Of a stretch of 64,000 nucleotides of DNA, positions 19,848 through 28,693 are shown in pieces. The notes under the pieces are model-generated. The model saw only the letters and a program-made list of their open reading frames with translations, did not search any database and had not been told where the DNA came from. The translations under genes and the position numbers were made by a program. Every line of letters starts with the position of its first letter. Positions within the stretch are counted from its first letter, which is position 1. The stretch covers positions 124,001 to 188,000 of the forward strand of contig CAWBYY010000004.1 in NCBI GenBank assembly GCA_963793095.1. The letters run 5' to 3'. The stretch comes from CAVWDI01 sp963793095 (GTDB lineage Bacteria > Chloroflexota > Anaerolineae > Anaerolineales > UBA4823).

Positions 19848-20141
19848 ATGTTTGAAAAAATATTTTCTTGGATTACACGAGGTTCACCGATTAGCACTCA
19901 ACCTGTACCAAGAGATAAAGAAATGATAACCAAACTGATGTCTATGCTGAATAATACTCATGAAAAGGAATTTTCGTGTGATGAAGTGTTTGAATTGCTT
20001 GACCAATATGCTGAACAGATTATTAAAGGGGAAAATGCAGGACAATTTTTGTCTTTAATAAAACAGCACTTAGATATATGTAAGGATTGCAGTGAAGAAT
20101 ATGAGAGTTTGATTTCTATACTGAATGCGGAATTAGCCTGA
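19848..20141 (+). CDS. Putative zinc-binding anti-sigma factor
   Basis: A 97-residue soluble protein following the ECF sigma gene. The segment SCDEVFELLDQY, then HLDICKDC, matches the ZAS (zinc-associated anti-sigma) pattern: an upstream Cys followed by His-x3-Cys-x2-Cys. There is no transmembrane segment, so it would sense a cytoplasmic signal, possibly redox state through the zinc thiolates. Assignment to the preceding sigma factor rests on gene order. Confidence 0.75.
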   Translation: MFEKIFSWITRGSPISTQPVPRDKEMITKLMSMLNNTHEKEFSCDEVFELLDQYAEQIIKGENAGQFLSLIKQHLDICKDCSEEYESLISILNAELA

Positions 20142-20160
20142 TTGAATTATTAATAAGTAA

Positions 20161-20183
20161 TCAGGAGTAAACCTGGATTTTTT
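20161..20183 (+). terminator. Weak terminator after the anti-sigma gene
   Basis: Short hairpin TCAGG (20161-20165) / CCTGG (20172-20176) closed by a T-G wobble and followed, after AT, by TTTTT. It is short but correctly placed 20 bases after the stop. Confidence 0.4.
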
Positions 20184-20281
20184 AATAGCCATTGTTGTGT
20201 TAATAAGGAACAATCTTCAGGAAAATCTGCAACTTTGCACCAGCTTGAGATATTAAAAAAGATGGGTGTGCAATTATTCAG

Positions 20282-20315
20282 GTAGAATGAATTTTTAAAT
20301 CATTCTACATTTTTT
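20282..20315 (+). terminator. Strong rho-independent terminator
   Basis: Perfect 9-bp stem GTAGAATGA (20282-20290) / TCATTCTAC (20300-20308), 9-base loop, then ATTTTTT. It lies 140 bases after the anti-sigma gene. The 20142-20440 gap otherwise holds no ORF or recognised RNA, so this may be a second-chance terminator for the sigma operon or the end of a short non-coding transcript between 20184 and 20282. Confidence 0.75.
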
Positions 20316-20440
20316 CTGATAATTAGTGGGATTTCTGGAAATAACCTGAATGGAAAACCACGTAGTTATATAGAATTATTAGTTCATTTGGGCAAACGAT
20401 CATAAAGCACCTATTCTCATAGTAATTTTGGTCTTATAAA

Positions 20441-21049
20441 ATGAAACACCCCATTAAAAAATATTTTCCAGATTCAAAATCTATTGGGGAACGATTGAAA
20501 AAAATAAGGGTGGAACGAGATTTATCTATCAGAGAAATGTCGGAAATATGTGGTCTGGCAGTAAACACTTTGAGCCTTTTAGAAAATGGAAAAACGACCC
20601 CAACAATCAATACTTTACAGAATATCGCGAATTCATTGAGAATCCCGATTACTTCCTTCTTTGATAACAATATCAGCGAATTATTTGTCGATTTTAAGAA
20701 GAGTATTGACCGGTTTGAAAAAAGTACCGTGTATGGAAAATTCTCAGCTCTATCATCAATTGAAGTTTCATCATCAAGAATTGAGCCATACATAGTAAGA
20801 ATTTCCCCTTCAACAAAATGGGGACCCGAACAAATTTATCATTCTGGATATGAGTTTGTTCTTTGCCTGAAGGGAAATATTGTTTTTACCTTGTCAAATG
20901 AAATTTATCCTTTGTACAAAGGAGACACTCTGCTGTTCAATTCCGAAGTTCCCCATGTAATGTTTAATCCGAATGAATTTGAGGCGAGCATATTATTGAT
21001 TTTCTTTCCACCCCAATTCAAGGAAAAATCAATAACCAAACATCTATAG
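20441..21049 (+). CDS. XRE-family regulator with C-terminal cupin domain
   Basis: 202 residues. An N-terminal helix-turn-helix (about 15-70: IGERLKKIRVERDLSIREMSEICG and the LENGKTTPTINTL recognition region) is followed by a cupin sensor domain (about 115-195: YHSGYEFVLCLKG, GDTLLFNSEVPHV). This architecture is common in regulators that sense a small molecule through the cupin barrel. It ends eight bases before the trmO-like gene and probably shares its transcript. The ligand is unknown. Confidence 0.88.
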   Translation: MKHPIKKYFPDSKSIGERLKKIRVERDLSIREMSEICGLAVNTLSLLENGKTTPTINTLQNIANSLRIPITSFFDNNISELFVDFKKSIDRFEKSTVYGKFSALSSIEVSSSRIEPYIVRISPSTKWGPEQIYHSGYEFVLCLKGNIVFTLSNEIYPLYKGDTLLFNSEVPHVMFNPNEFEASILLIFFPPQFKEKSITKHL

Positions 21050-21057
21050 ATTCAAAC

Positions 21058-21540
21058 GTGGTCACATATAAAAAAATTAATATTATTGAGATGCATCCTA
21101 TCGGTGTTATTCATTCACCATTTAAATCAAAAAGTGAAACCCCGATTCAACCGGTATTTTCTTCATCAATTGGAGAGGTAGAAGTATTTTCAAGCTACCT
21201 GGATGGACTTATCGATCTAGATGGATTTTCGCACATAATACTGATTTATTATTTTAACAATACAGAAAACTTTCAACTAAAAGTAAAACCATTTCTGGAT
21301 AACAAACTTCATGGTCTGTTTTCTACAAGACACCCAAATCGCCCAAATCCAATTGGCATTTCGATTGTTGAAATCATCCAGATTTCAGGAAATTTAATTA
21401 CAGTTAAGGGGATTGATGTTATTGACCTTACCCCCCTGCTAGATATTAAGCCTTATATACCAAATTTTGATGTTCGTACCAGCACCCGTACAGGCTGGTA
21501 TAAAAACCGAAACAGAAATTACCCTGAAATTTTCGAATAA
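21058..21540 (+). CDS. trmO: TsaA-like/TrmO family protein (tRNA m6t6A37 methyltransferase)
   Basis: 160 residues of the TsaA/YaeB (VirR/UPF0066) beta-barrel family, whose characterised member TrmO methylates t6A37 of tRNA(Thr) with SAM. Family blocks are PIGVIHSPFK, the SHI.LIYYF region, FSTRHPNRPNPIGIS and DVIDLTPLLDIKPYIPNFD. The GTG at 21058 puts these at the expected distance from the start; the ATG at 21091 would cut the first strand. It follows a cupin regulator with an 8-base gap, so it may be under that regulator's control. Confidence 0.85.
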   Translation: MVTYKKINIIEMHPIGVIHSPFKSKSETPIQPVFSSSIGEVEVFSSYLDGLIDLDGFSHIILIYYFNNTENFQLKVKPFLDNKLHGLFSTRHPNRPNPIGISIVEIIQISGNLITVKGIDVIDLTPLLDIKPYIPNFDVRTSTRTGWYKNRNRNYPEIFE

Positions 21541-21566
21541 GCTTTCATCTATGCCGATATAATTTT

Positions 21567-23801
21567 TTACTGCTCAACGAGCGGATTAGGTGTAGGTGTA
21601 TCCGTTGTTAACGGAGTTGCAGTGCGAGTAATATTAAATTGTGATTCCCACCGGTACAATCTTTGTGGTTCTCCGTATATGAATGTTTCAATTACTCGGC
21701 GAAAAACAGGTGCAGCATACTCAGACCCTTCTCCAACATTTTCAACAACCACAGCAACTGCAATATCAGGTTTCTCTTCTGATTCTGCAAAAGTATAACC
21801 TGCAAACCATGAATGCGGTTCGCCACCAGTTCCAGTGGTAGCTGAACCTGTTTTACCTGCGACCGGGAAATCCAGGTCTGCCAGTTGCCTGTAGGCTGTT
21901 CCTGGTGGTAATTCACTGGAGATAACACCGATCATACCTTCTTGTATCACTTTTAGGTTCTCTGGTGATATCGGCAAAGAACCGATTTCCTCTGGATTAA
22001 AAATGATTTCTTCCTGGCCATCTTGGGATAAAATCTTTTCTATTACCTGAGGACGATACAGTGTGCCGCCATTTCCAATTGCAGCAATAAAATTAGCTAC
22101 CTGTAGCGGAGTTGCTAGAAAATCGCCCTGTCCAATTGCGAGATTGATTGCATCGACTTCTGAAGTAGGGTCAGGCACATTGCCTGCTTCTTCTTCGATA
22201 ACACCTATGCCAGTAGGAGAACCTAAGCCAAAGGCTCTAGCCATGTCAGAGATTGCAGTAGTAAGACCCTGGGCATATAAATCCAATCCTATGTGCCAGA
22301 AGTACGGGTTGCATGATCTGATCAGGCCTTCCACAAGGTTTAGAGTTCCGCTTGGTCTTGTTACACCATCCTCCTGGAACCGCTCATAGGTCCAGTCATA
22401 TCTCGGAAATCCAAACAATTCCTCAAATACATATCCACATTCATAAATAGTTTCAGGAGTATATAAACCGCTCTCCAAAGCGGCCGCCATTGTTATCACT
22501 TTAAAGACAGACCCGAGTGGATATTGTCCTTGTGCAGCGCGATTGAATTGTGGTAGATCTTGATTATTGGTGATTTCAGACAGCCATGCGCTCCAGTTGT
22601 TATTCTCAAATTCGTAAGCATTGGGGTTAAATGATGGAGAGGAGGCCATTGCTAACAACCGTCCGGTATCTCTCTCGATGACAACTACAGCCCCATTAAA
22701 TCCTCTTAAAGCTTCCTGAGCACCTCTTTGCAGGTTGCTGTCAATTGTTGTAACAATATGTCTTCCCTCTTGCCGGGGAATGGTACCAATCTCGTTCACA
22801 GGAGATCCATCTTGGTTCTTTACATACAGACTACCGCCAGGTGACCCTCTGAGAATATCTTCTCCCCATTTTTCAATACCCTCCCGGCCAACACGCTCGC
22901 TGCCTTGATATCCCAGTCTTCGGTATTCATCTAACTCATCCTCTTGAATTGTGCTCACATACCCAACGATATGAGGTCCGATCCCATTTCCTGGATAAAG
23001 GCGAGAATTATATCTTGAAGTAGCAACTGCTCCATAACTTGAAAGGATATTCAAGCGCTGGGTTTCTTCCTCAGTTGCTACTTCACCAATTGGTAGATAT
23101 GCACCAGGAAGCGCTTCTCGAACCCAACCTTCAATAAGGCTTGCTTGGATACCAGTAACGCGTGAAAGGAGAACTATAATGCCGTATTCCTCATCTAAAT
23201 CGATAAAATCCGGAAAAATACCTATAGATGTCGCTTCAGTCTGTGTTGCAAGCGGGTTACCATTCAAATCATATATATTCGCTCTTTCTGGAATATCATA
23301 TTCCATATCCACAACATTCCCATCGCTTAATTCCGGCAGGATTAGCGTTTGGTCCCAATCAATAAGCCAAAGGTTCGATTCTTTAACTAAGTTCATCGCA
23401 ATTTGGCGTCTTATGGTTCCAACTATAGAACTAACCATTTCAATTTCATATTCAACCTGAGCTGAATCGGGGTTCACCGTTGAATTAAATACCGAATAAT
23501 TTACTTCTTTAAGAGCTAATTCCCCGGTTATAGTCTGGTACAATTCGGAAAACTCTTCTTCTGAAATAATCCCTTTCGATTCTCCTGAAAGCAGTTTATA
23601 CATTTCTTGGTAATCACCAGCATTCCATGCATTGAGGAATTGTTCTGCTGCATTTTTCGCATTTGGAACACCTGTTGTGATTACTTCCGGGTTAGGTAAT
23701 GTTGGTGAAAATGTTGCGGTGGGGGAAATATTAACTTCAGTTCCATTACAGGAAGTTAATAACAAAACAGAAATCAAAAGTGAGAGCACAAATCGTAGCA
23801 T
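21567..23801 (-). CDS. Penicillin-binding protein, class B transpeptidase lipoprotein with NTF2-like domain
   Basis: 744 residues. A lipoprotein signal (LLLTSC, Cys18) is followed by a Thr/Pro linker, an NTF2-like MecA_N-type domain (about 50-150), a PBP dimerisation domain (about 165-330) and the transpeptidase domain. The latter has SxxK in PLGSVFK, SxN in RSCNPYF and KTG in AGKTGSATT. A Thr/Pro-rich tail ends the protein. It cross-links peptidoglycan outside the membrane. The MecA_N architecture is also found in ordinary Gram-positive class B PBPs, so it does not by itself indicate drug resistance. The frame is intact. Confidence 0.9.
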   Translation of the reverse strand: MLRFVLSLLISVLLLTSCNGTEVNISPTATFSPTLPNPEVITTGVPNAKNAAEQFLNAWNAGDYQEMYKLLSGESKGIISEEEFSELYQTITGELALKEVNYSVFNSTVNPDSAQVEYEIEMVSSIVGTIRRQIAMNLVKESNLWLIDWDQTLILPELSDGNVVDMEYDIPERANIYDLNGNPLATQTEATSIGIFPDFIDLDEEYGIIVLLSRVTGIQASLIEGWVREALPGAYLPIGEVATEEETQRLNILSSYGAVATSRYNSRLYPGNGIGPHIVGYVSTIQEDELDEYRRLGYQGSERVGREGIEKWGEDILRGSPGGSLYVKNQDGSPVNEIGTIPRQEGRHIVTTIDSNLQRGAQEALRGFNGAVVVIERDTGRLLAMASSPSFNPNAYEFENNNWSAWLSEITNNQDLPQFNRAAQGQYPLGSVFKVITMAAALESGLYTPETIYECGYVFEELFGFPRYDWTYERFQEDGVTRPSGTLNLVEGLIRSCNPYFWHIGLDLYAQGLTTAISDMARAFGLGSPTGIGVIEEEAGNVPDPTSEVDAINLAIGQGDFLATPLQVANFIAAIGNGGTLYRPQVIEKILSQDGQEEIIFNPEEIGSLPISPENLKVIQEGMIGVISSELPPGTAYRQLADLDFPVAGKTGSATTGTGGEPHSWFAGYTFAESEEKPDIAVAVVVENVGEGSEYAAPVFRRVIETFIYGEPQRLYRWESQFNITRTATPLTTDTPTPNPLVEQ

Positions 23802-23940
23802 AGCTAATTTTTATTCAACTTTATAAGTAATCGGCGGTAAATCATAAACGATTTCAAATACAAAATCAAGCAAAGTCTCAGTATAAGAAATTTGATTCAT
23901 AATCCGCTCATATAATAAATATTACAGAAAGTTGCTCAAA

Positions 23941-23976
23941 AGTAAAGAAAAATACCTGTAAATGATTTACAGGTAT
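23941..23976 (-). terminator. Terminator of tRNA-Asp
   Basis: Inverted repeat of 11 bp, ATACCTGTAAA (23952-23962) / TTTACAGGTAT (23966-23976). On the minus strand it is followed by TTTTTCTTT. It lies 13 bases beyond the CCA end of the tRNA. Confidence 0.8.
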
Positions 23977-23989
23977 CACAACAAATTTC

Positions 23990-24066
23990 TGGCGGTCCCG
24001 ACGGGATTCGAACCCGCGATCTCGGCCTTGACAGGGCCGCATGTTTGGCCACTACACCACGGGACC
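23990..24066 (-). tRNA. tRNA-Asp (anticodon GTC)
   Basis: Full cloverleaf on the minus strand: acceptor GGTCCCG / CGGGACC, D-stem GTGT/ACAT, anticodon stem CGGCC/GGCCG with loop CTGTCAA (anticodon at 24030-24032), T-loop TTCGAAT, discriminator G73 and an encoded CCA (23990-23992). G73 and GTC together identify Asp. Confidence 0.95.
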
Positions 24067-24449
24067 AGGCTCGGGTAGTTTACCATACGCATTTTTAAGC
24101 GTCAAGCAGCTATAAAAGCTTGTTCTTTTTCTGATAAATTCCATTGAAACCTATCACTATTACCATAATTTTTGAAAATATTTTGGATAATACTGGCAGA
24201 CTTACCCCCAAATTATGAAAGTAATTACTTTTGTGTCCCAGCCAGACCCTAATCTTTTCTGGAGCATAGGCTCACCCTGATATCAAATTATGAACTGGAT
24301 ATATATACTCATTCGATTATTTTTCATTGTAAGTTGAGATCTTACAGCAGCAGAAATACTTTCGTAGAAATCATTAATTTAATGATTCTTAGATTATTAT
24401 GGAAAACTGCCTATAATAATTGATGGAGTAGATTGATATAATTCTGCCC
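24067..24449. other. AT-rich intergenic region between tRNA-Asp and the dehydrogenase-CBS gene
   Basis: 383 bases without a supportable ORF. It contains a perfect palindrome, AATCATTAA (24369-24377) / TTAATGATT (24379-24387), 63 bases beyond the stop of the minus-strand dehydrogenase gene. There is no T-run, so it is either a weak end structure or a protein-binding site. No other structure was recognised. Confidence 0.4.
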
Positions 24450-26324
24450 CTAATTCTCTTCCAATGATGATTGTAAGAGCCTTAATAACGATTTTCTTGC
24501 AAGCAAGTCAGAAGAAATAACACCTAATACAAAACCGCCTTCTACAACCGGCATTGCTGAAATTTCGTGGTATTCCAATTTTCTGATCAGGTCCAGTATA
24601 TTTTCATCCGGTGAGGCGGAAATAACATTTTTTATCATAATTTCTTCTAAAGGTTGGTCGTCAGGATTGCCCTGAGATGTAGCTTTTGTAATATCCCATT
24701 CAGTAACAACACCTAACAGATCATTCTGGCTTGAAACAACAGCTAAGATAGAACCGTCTGATTCAATCAATCCTGACGCAGCTTCTTTCACTGTACTGTT
24801 GATTGAAATTATCGGAATCGGAGCCATAATTTCTTTGGCGGTTCGATCACTTTCGCGGGATGTAACTCTTCTGATACTGATTCTTTCAGCTGCTTCACAG
24901 GGAAGCATATCTGTATCGGATATTAATAATTCAATCAGTTCCTTCATATTCCTGCTGATAACTTCCTCTCGATATTCATACGCTGCACAGCGCCGGGTTT
25001 CAGCTAATTCAGAAAACTCCGATCTATTTTCAACCAACCAGTTCTCAACTTGATCTGGTATACCGAGAGATTTTTCTGGAATCCTGAGATGATCTGGAGT
25101 TTTAATTATTCTTTCCTGTGCAGCATAAATTACCCCACCGGAATTAACTAAATAGTCTGTCCCAATTAATACTCCCCTCCTGCGATATACTTCTCTCTCC
25201 ATTCTAGCTCGAGCATTTTTTCGAGATGCTATAGGAGAATAGGTATTAGCCCCCTCAACAATCACCGACCATTCTCCCATCCACCTTGTGGTAATGCAGG
25301 GATTTGTCGAATTATCTACATCCAGATAATTTGGAAGAGGTGAGGCAGGTATAAGACAGAAAGCGGATTCCCTTAACAAATCATCCGGGCAGGTTGAATA
25401 CTTCAAATTCAGAGTTTCAAAATTGCCCTTCCTATTTATTTCATTGAAGAATATTTTTGTTACAATACCTTTTTCTTTCCAAATTTCAAACAATTTATCG
25501 ATGGGCAATCCATTTTCACAGAAAATATATCCATCCACATCACTGATTCCGATTACTTTAGCACCCGGAAGTTGCCTATTTAGGATACGGGATGCGTGCG
25601 CCCCAACTGCACCAAATCCTTGAATTAATACCGTTAGTTGGTTGACATCAGGTATCTCTAGGTTTTGAAATTGAGGTAGCACCCGCAATTTATCCATTTC
25701 TCCTAGTAATGCCGCGAAAGCGATAACAGTGCTTCCTGCGGCTGCGCCTAATTCATCGATCCGATTGCCGCCCATTTCAAGAGGTTTCGAAACCACAGCA
25801 TCCAAACCATTTTCTATGGCAATGGTTTTCATGTCTTCATCACAAGTTCCCACATCTGGTCCCGGCAAGTAAATATCTCGATACCTGTAAATTAAGTTAG
25901 CAAATCCTCTGACAACAGTATCGTGTTCTTCCTGAGATCCTTGTCCAGCAACAATTCCCGATTTCCCTCCTCCATATGGCAAATCTGCAGCGGCATTTTT
26001 TAATGTCATCCCTCTGGCGAGATTGTGAATCTCCGATGGGTTTAAATTGGGGAGCATCCTGATTCCACCCATCGATGGTTTTCCCATCGCGAGATTATCT
26101 ACCACAAGATAACCACCAATTTCCAGCGGTGAACTTTCATTCCACATGCAAACAACCAGACTTGGACCCAAATTGTCGACTTCGATATCCATTCTTGCTA
26201 ATCTTTCAATGTCCTGGGAATTAAATTCAATGAAGCACATTCCATTATGCCTCACCAACCTGGTCGCCCATGTCTTTTCTGGCAATCTATCCCTTAAGAA
26301 TATCTCCATATTTCTCGGAATCAT
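24450..26324 (-). CDS. Glu/Leu/Phe/Val-type dehydrogenase fused to a C-terminal CBS-domain pair
   Basis: 624 residues. The first 480 or so form an amino-acid dehydrogenase: MGGIRM (85-90), MTLKNAA with Lys109, LPYGGGKSGI with catalytic Lys121, GPDVGT (155-160) and a Rossmann GFGAVG (235-240) for NAD(P). From about residue 500 there are two CBS motifs (KEIMAPIPIISINSTV, VVTEWDITKAT, EEIMIKNVISAS, ISAMPVVEGG). CBS pairs usually bind adenine nucleotides, so this looks like a nucleotide-regulated oxidative deaminase or reductive aminase, probably of glutamate. It is third after panB and an unknown gene on the same strand. The fusion is unusual for this family. Confidence 0.85.
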   Translation of the reverse strand: MIPRNMEIFLRDRLPEKTWATRLVRHNGMCFIEFNSQDIERLARMDIEVDNLGPSLVVCMWNESSPLEIGGYLVVDNLAMGKPSMGGIRMLPNLNPSEIHNLARGMTLKNAAADLPYGGGKSGIVAGQGSQEEHDTVVRGFANLIYRYRDIYLPGPDVGTCDEDMKTIAIENGLDAVVSKPLEMGGNRIDELGAAAGSTVIAFAALLGEMDKLRVLPQFQNLEIPDVNQLTVLIQGFGAVGAHASRILNRQLPGAKVIGISDVDGYIFCENGLPIDKLFEIWKEKGIVTKIFFNEINRKGNFETLNLKYSTCPDDLLRESAFCLIPASPLPNYLDVDNSTNPCITTRWMGEWSVIVEGANTYSPIASRKNARARMEREVYRRRGVLIGTDYLVNSGGVIYAAQERIIKTPDHLRIPEKSLGIPDQVENWLVENRSEFSELAETRRCAAYEYREEVISRNMKELIELLISDTDMLPCEAAERISIRRVTSRESDRTAKEIMAPIPIISINSTVKEAASGLIESDGSILAVVSSQNDLLGVVTEWDITKATSQGNPDDQPLEEIMIKNVISASPDENILDLIRKLEYHEISAMPVVEGGFVLGVISSDLLARKSLLRLLQSSLEEN

Positions 26325-26440
26325 TTATTCACCTGAATCTATTGGTTAATTTATCCAAACACTGGTTCAATCAATTCTTGTGTAGATTCGTTGCAGCAAC
26401 GAAAGATAATCCCATTTTAGTAAGCGCTTGAGCGGTAAGA

Positions 26441-27640
26441 TTAGTCAGATTCAAATTTATCTAAAAAATTTTTAGTGAGATTATCCCAGTCGCCAGAAGT
26501 GATGATTTCTTCCTTATCTCTGAAATAATCCAGAATGTCAGAAGGATAATTATTTCGCTGTTCAATTTCAATTTCCCCGCCTTCATGCTTCGCTGAAATA
26601 TTGGCAATATGATCGGCGATTTCTAATAATTCATCTCGTCGATTATAGGGTTGGATAACAATGCTCTTCCAGGTCTCGGTTATATGATGCTCGAATCTAA
26701 CAATTTTTTCAAATCCAAGCAGCTTTCTAACTTGATCCGAAGTCTCCATTGTTTCATTATTTACTGAATTACTCCAGTTGAACCCAATTAACGGCGAAGT
26801 ACCATCTTCCCTTGAGAAGAGCTTAGCCCCGATCAGCGTCCATAATGCAGCATATGGGTTGTCGTTACCCATAAAAACAGAAATTTTAAATTTGATATCC
26901 ACCCCGATCCTGAACAACAGGTATCCAAGCAGCACCGTACCTGGGTTTATATTTAAGACCTCCTGAACACCGTAATTTGTGTAGTAATAAAGGTATTCAT
27001 CCACCCACTTCAGGGCATGGTCATTTGGTTGTCCTACGCCTCCGAAGTACCCTGTAATTGTTTCTGGTCCACCAAGGTGAATATTTGAACCATCAGTACC
27101 TTTAGTATCTAAAGTTTCAACATACGAGGCGCCAATAATTTGCATTGCAGCAGCAACCGCTGCCAAATCACCATCTTCTTCCTGCTCTTTCATCTTTCGG
27201 ACACGGATAAATCGGGCTGGCATAAGCATACGATCAGAGATCGATCGCTTTGCGATCTCAATGATCCAGGGGAAATATTGAAATGCGCTAATTTCCAATG
27301 TAACAGCATAATCATCCGAAAAATCGAAACTGTCTGCATCCTCTCCCAGAATAACTCTGCGGTATTCAGGAATGCTGATAAATTTTTCCTGATCCCGCTG
27401 CACAATCAACCAATTGAGATCTGAAATGTAGCCGGAATTTTTTGATTCAACTTCCTTGTAAAGGTTCGTCAATTTACGGGCATTTTTCGCTTTTATGTTT
27501 ATTTCTTCAGGAGTGCCATATTTAGATACAACATCAAGAAATTGATTTATTGGTATCGATTCCGGAAAAAGAAACAATTGATTAATTTGGCTTAATCGTT
27601 CTGCAGGTATTTCCAATAATTTACGGATGTCATGATCCAT
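26441..27640 (-). CDS. Conserved-looking protein of unknown function
   Basis: 399 residues, soluble, with no signal peptide or membrane segment. I do not recognise the family. Noticeable stretches are the Gly-rich HLGGPETITGYFGGVGQPND, a YYYTNYGVQEVLNINPGTV region, SVFMGNDNPYAALWTLIGAKLF, FNWSNSVNN and HHITETW. Alternating hydrophobic strands and Gly/Asn/Asp-rich loops would suit an alpha/beta-barrel enzyme, but that is only an impression. It starts 43 bases after panB and precedes the dehydrogenase-CBS gene by 117, so a role in amino-acid or C1 metabolism is possible. Codon use and composition resemble the neighbours. Confidence 0.7.
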   Translation of the reverse strand: MDHDIRKLLEIPAERLSQINQLFLFPESIPINQFLDVVSKYGTPEEINIKAKNARKLTNLYKEVESKNSGYISDLNWLIVQRDQEKFISIPEYRRVILGEDADSFDFSDDYAVTLEISAFQYFPWIIEIAKRSISDRMLMPARFIRVRKMKEQEEDGDLAAVAAAMQIIGASYVETLDTKGTDGSNIHLGGPETITGYFGGVGQPNDHALKWVDEYLYYYTNYGVQEVLNINPGTVLLGYLLFRIGVDIKFKISVFMGNDNPYAALWTLIGAKLFSREDGTSPLIGFNWSNSVNNETMETSDQVRKLLGFEKIVRFEHHITETWKSIVIQPYNRRDELLEIADHIANISAKHEGGEIEIEQRNNYPSDILDYFRDKEEIITSGDWDNLTKNFLDKFESD

Positions 27641-27682
27641 AATTATCCTTTCCTTCGATATTAATTTGAGATATCAATATGC

Positions 27683-28540
27683 TTACTTGTCCAGAAGACT
27701 GAGTAATTCCAGAAATTCGTCATCGTTAATCTTAAAATAATTTTCAGGCTGGGGAAATGATCGCTCAGATACTTCTTGCACATATTGTTCCAAACCGTTG
27801 AGGATAACAACTCCTGCATTCCCATAGACCTTAGCCATTCGAGGTTTGAATTTTGGATACAAACCAAACATATCATGATAAATTAAAAGCTGTCCGTGAG
27901 CATCTGGGCCTGAACCCAAGCTCATAATGATGCAGTTTTCTGATCTCTCTGTAATCAATTTGCAAACCCTATCTGGAACCATTTCAAGAAGTATACACAT
28001 CGCGCCTGCCTTCTCAACAGCTTTTGCATCATCCATTATTTTTTTTGCCTGCTGGGCGCCTCGACCCTGGACACGAAATCCTCCCAAAGCGCTTACACTT
28101 TGGGGTGTTAATCCAAGATGTCCGAAAGCTGGTATCCCAGCATCGACAATACCTTCAATACGATCCGCCATTGCAGCCCCACCCTCTAATTTTATGGCAT
28201 CACAACCAGCTTCAGCCATAAATCTGCCAGCATTCCGAATCGCTGTTTCAACACTTGGTTGGTAACTCATATATGGCATGTCACCAATCAGGAATACATT
28301 TGGTGCGCCTCTCCTGACTGCTTGGGTATGCCTGATCATATCGTCCATTGTTACCGGCAGGGTCGAATCGTAACCCAGCATTGTCATTCCTAAACTATCC
28401 CCCACCAGGATCATATCAATCCCGGCTTGTTCCTGCAAATAAGCAGTCGGGTAATCGTAACAGGTCAACCAGGAGATGGGTTCATGATTATTCACTTTTT
28501 CGAAAAGGGAAGAAACAGTTACTTTTTTTGTTGTATTCAT
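27683..28540 (-). CDS. panB: 3-methyl-2-oxobutanoate hydroxymethyltransferase
   Basis: First step of pantothenate synthesis: 5,10-methylene-THF plus 2-oxoisovalerate gives ketopantoate. The 285 residues have the TIM-barrel signatures LTCYDYPTA, DMILVGDSLGM, the DMPYMSYQ metal region, IKLEGG, GHLGLTPQS and the catalytic Glu in LEMVPD. It follows the terminator of the acs operon and heads the next unit. As a methylene-THF consumer it competes with the methyl branch of the acetyl-CoA pathway, and its product leads to the CoA that AcsB needs. Confidence 0.95.
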   Translation of the reverse strand: MNTTKKVTVSSLFEKVNNHEPISWLTCYDYPTAYLQEQAGIDMILVGDSLGMTMLGYDSTLPVTMDDMIRHTQAVRRGAPNVFLIGDMPYMSYQPSVETAIRNAGRFMAEAGCDAIKLEGGAAMADRIEGIVDAGIPAFGHLGLTPQSVSALGGFRVQGRGAQQAKKIMDDAKAVEKAGAMCILLEMVPDRVCKLITERSENCIIMSLGSGPDAHGQLLIYHDMFGLYPKFKPRMAKVYGNAGVVILNGLEQYVQEVSERSFPQPENYFKINDDEFLELLSLLDK

Positions 28541-28617
28541 TGTCTATCCTTTTTATTTCATAACATCTTAAAATTAGAAAATTATTTGTAAATCTCATTC
28601 TACAAATTTTACATTTG

Positions 28618-28658
28618 TAAAAAAGACGCATTAACCAATTTTCTGTTTATGCGTCTTT
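28618..28658 (-). terminator. Terminator of the CODH/ACS operon
   Basis: Perfect 10-bp stem AAAGACGCAT (28622-28631) / ATGCGTCTTT (28649-28658). On the minus strand it is followed by a run of six T. It lies 36 bases after the acsE stop and separates the acs operon from panB. Confidence 0.85.
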
Positions 28659-28693
28659 AATTTCCAGATTTGTTCCACTCACGAATGTGGTTG

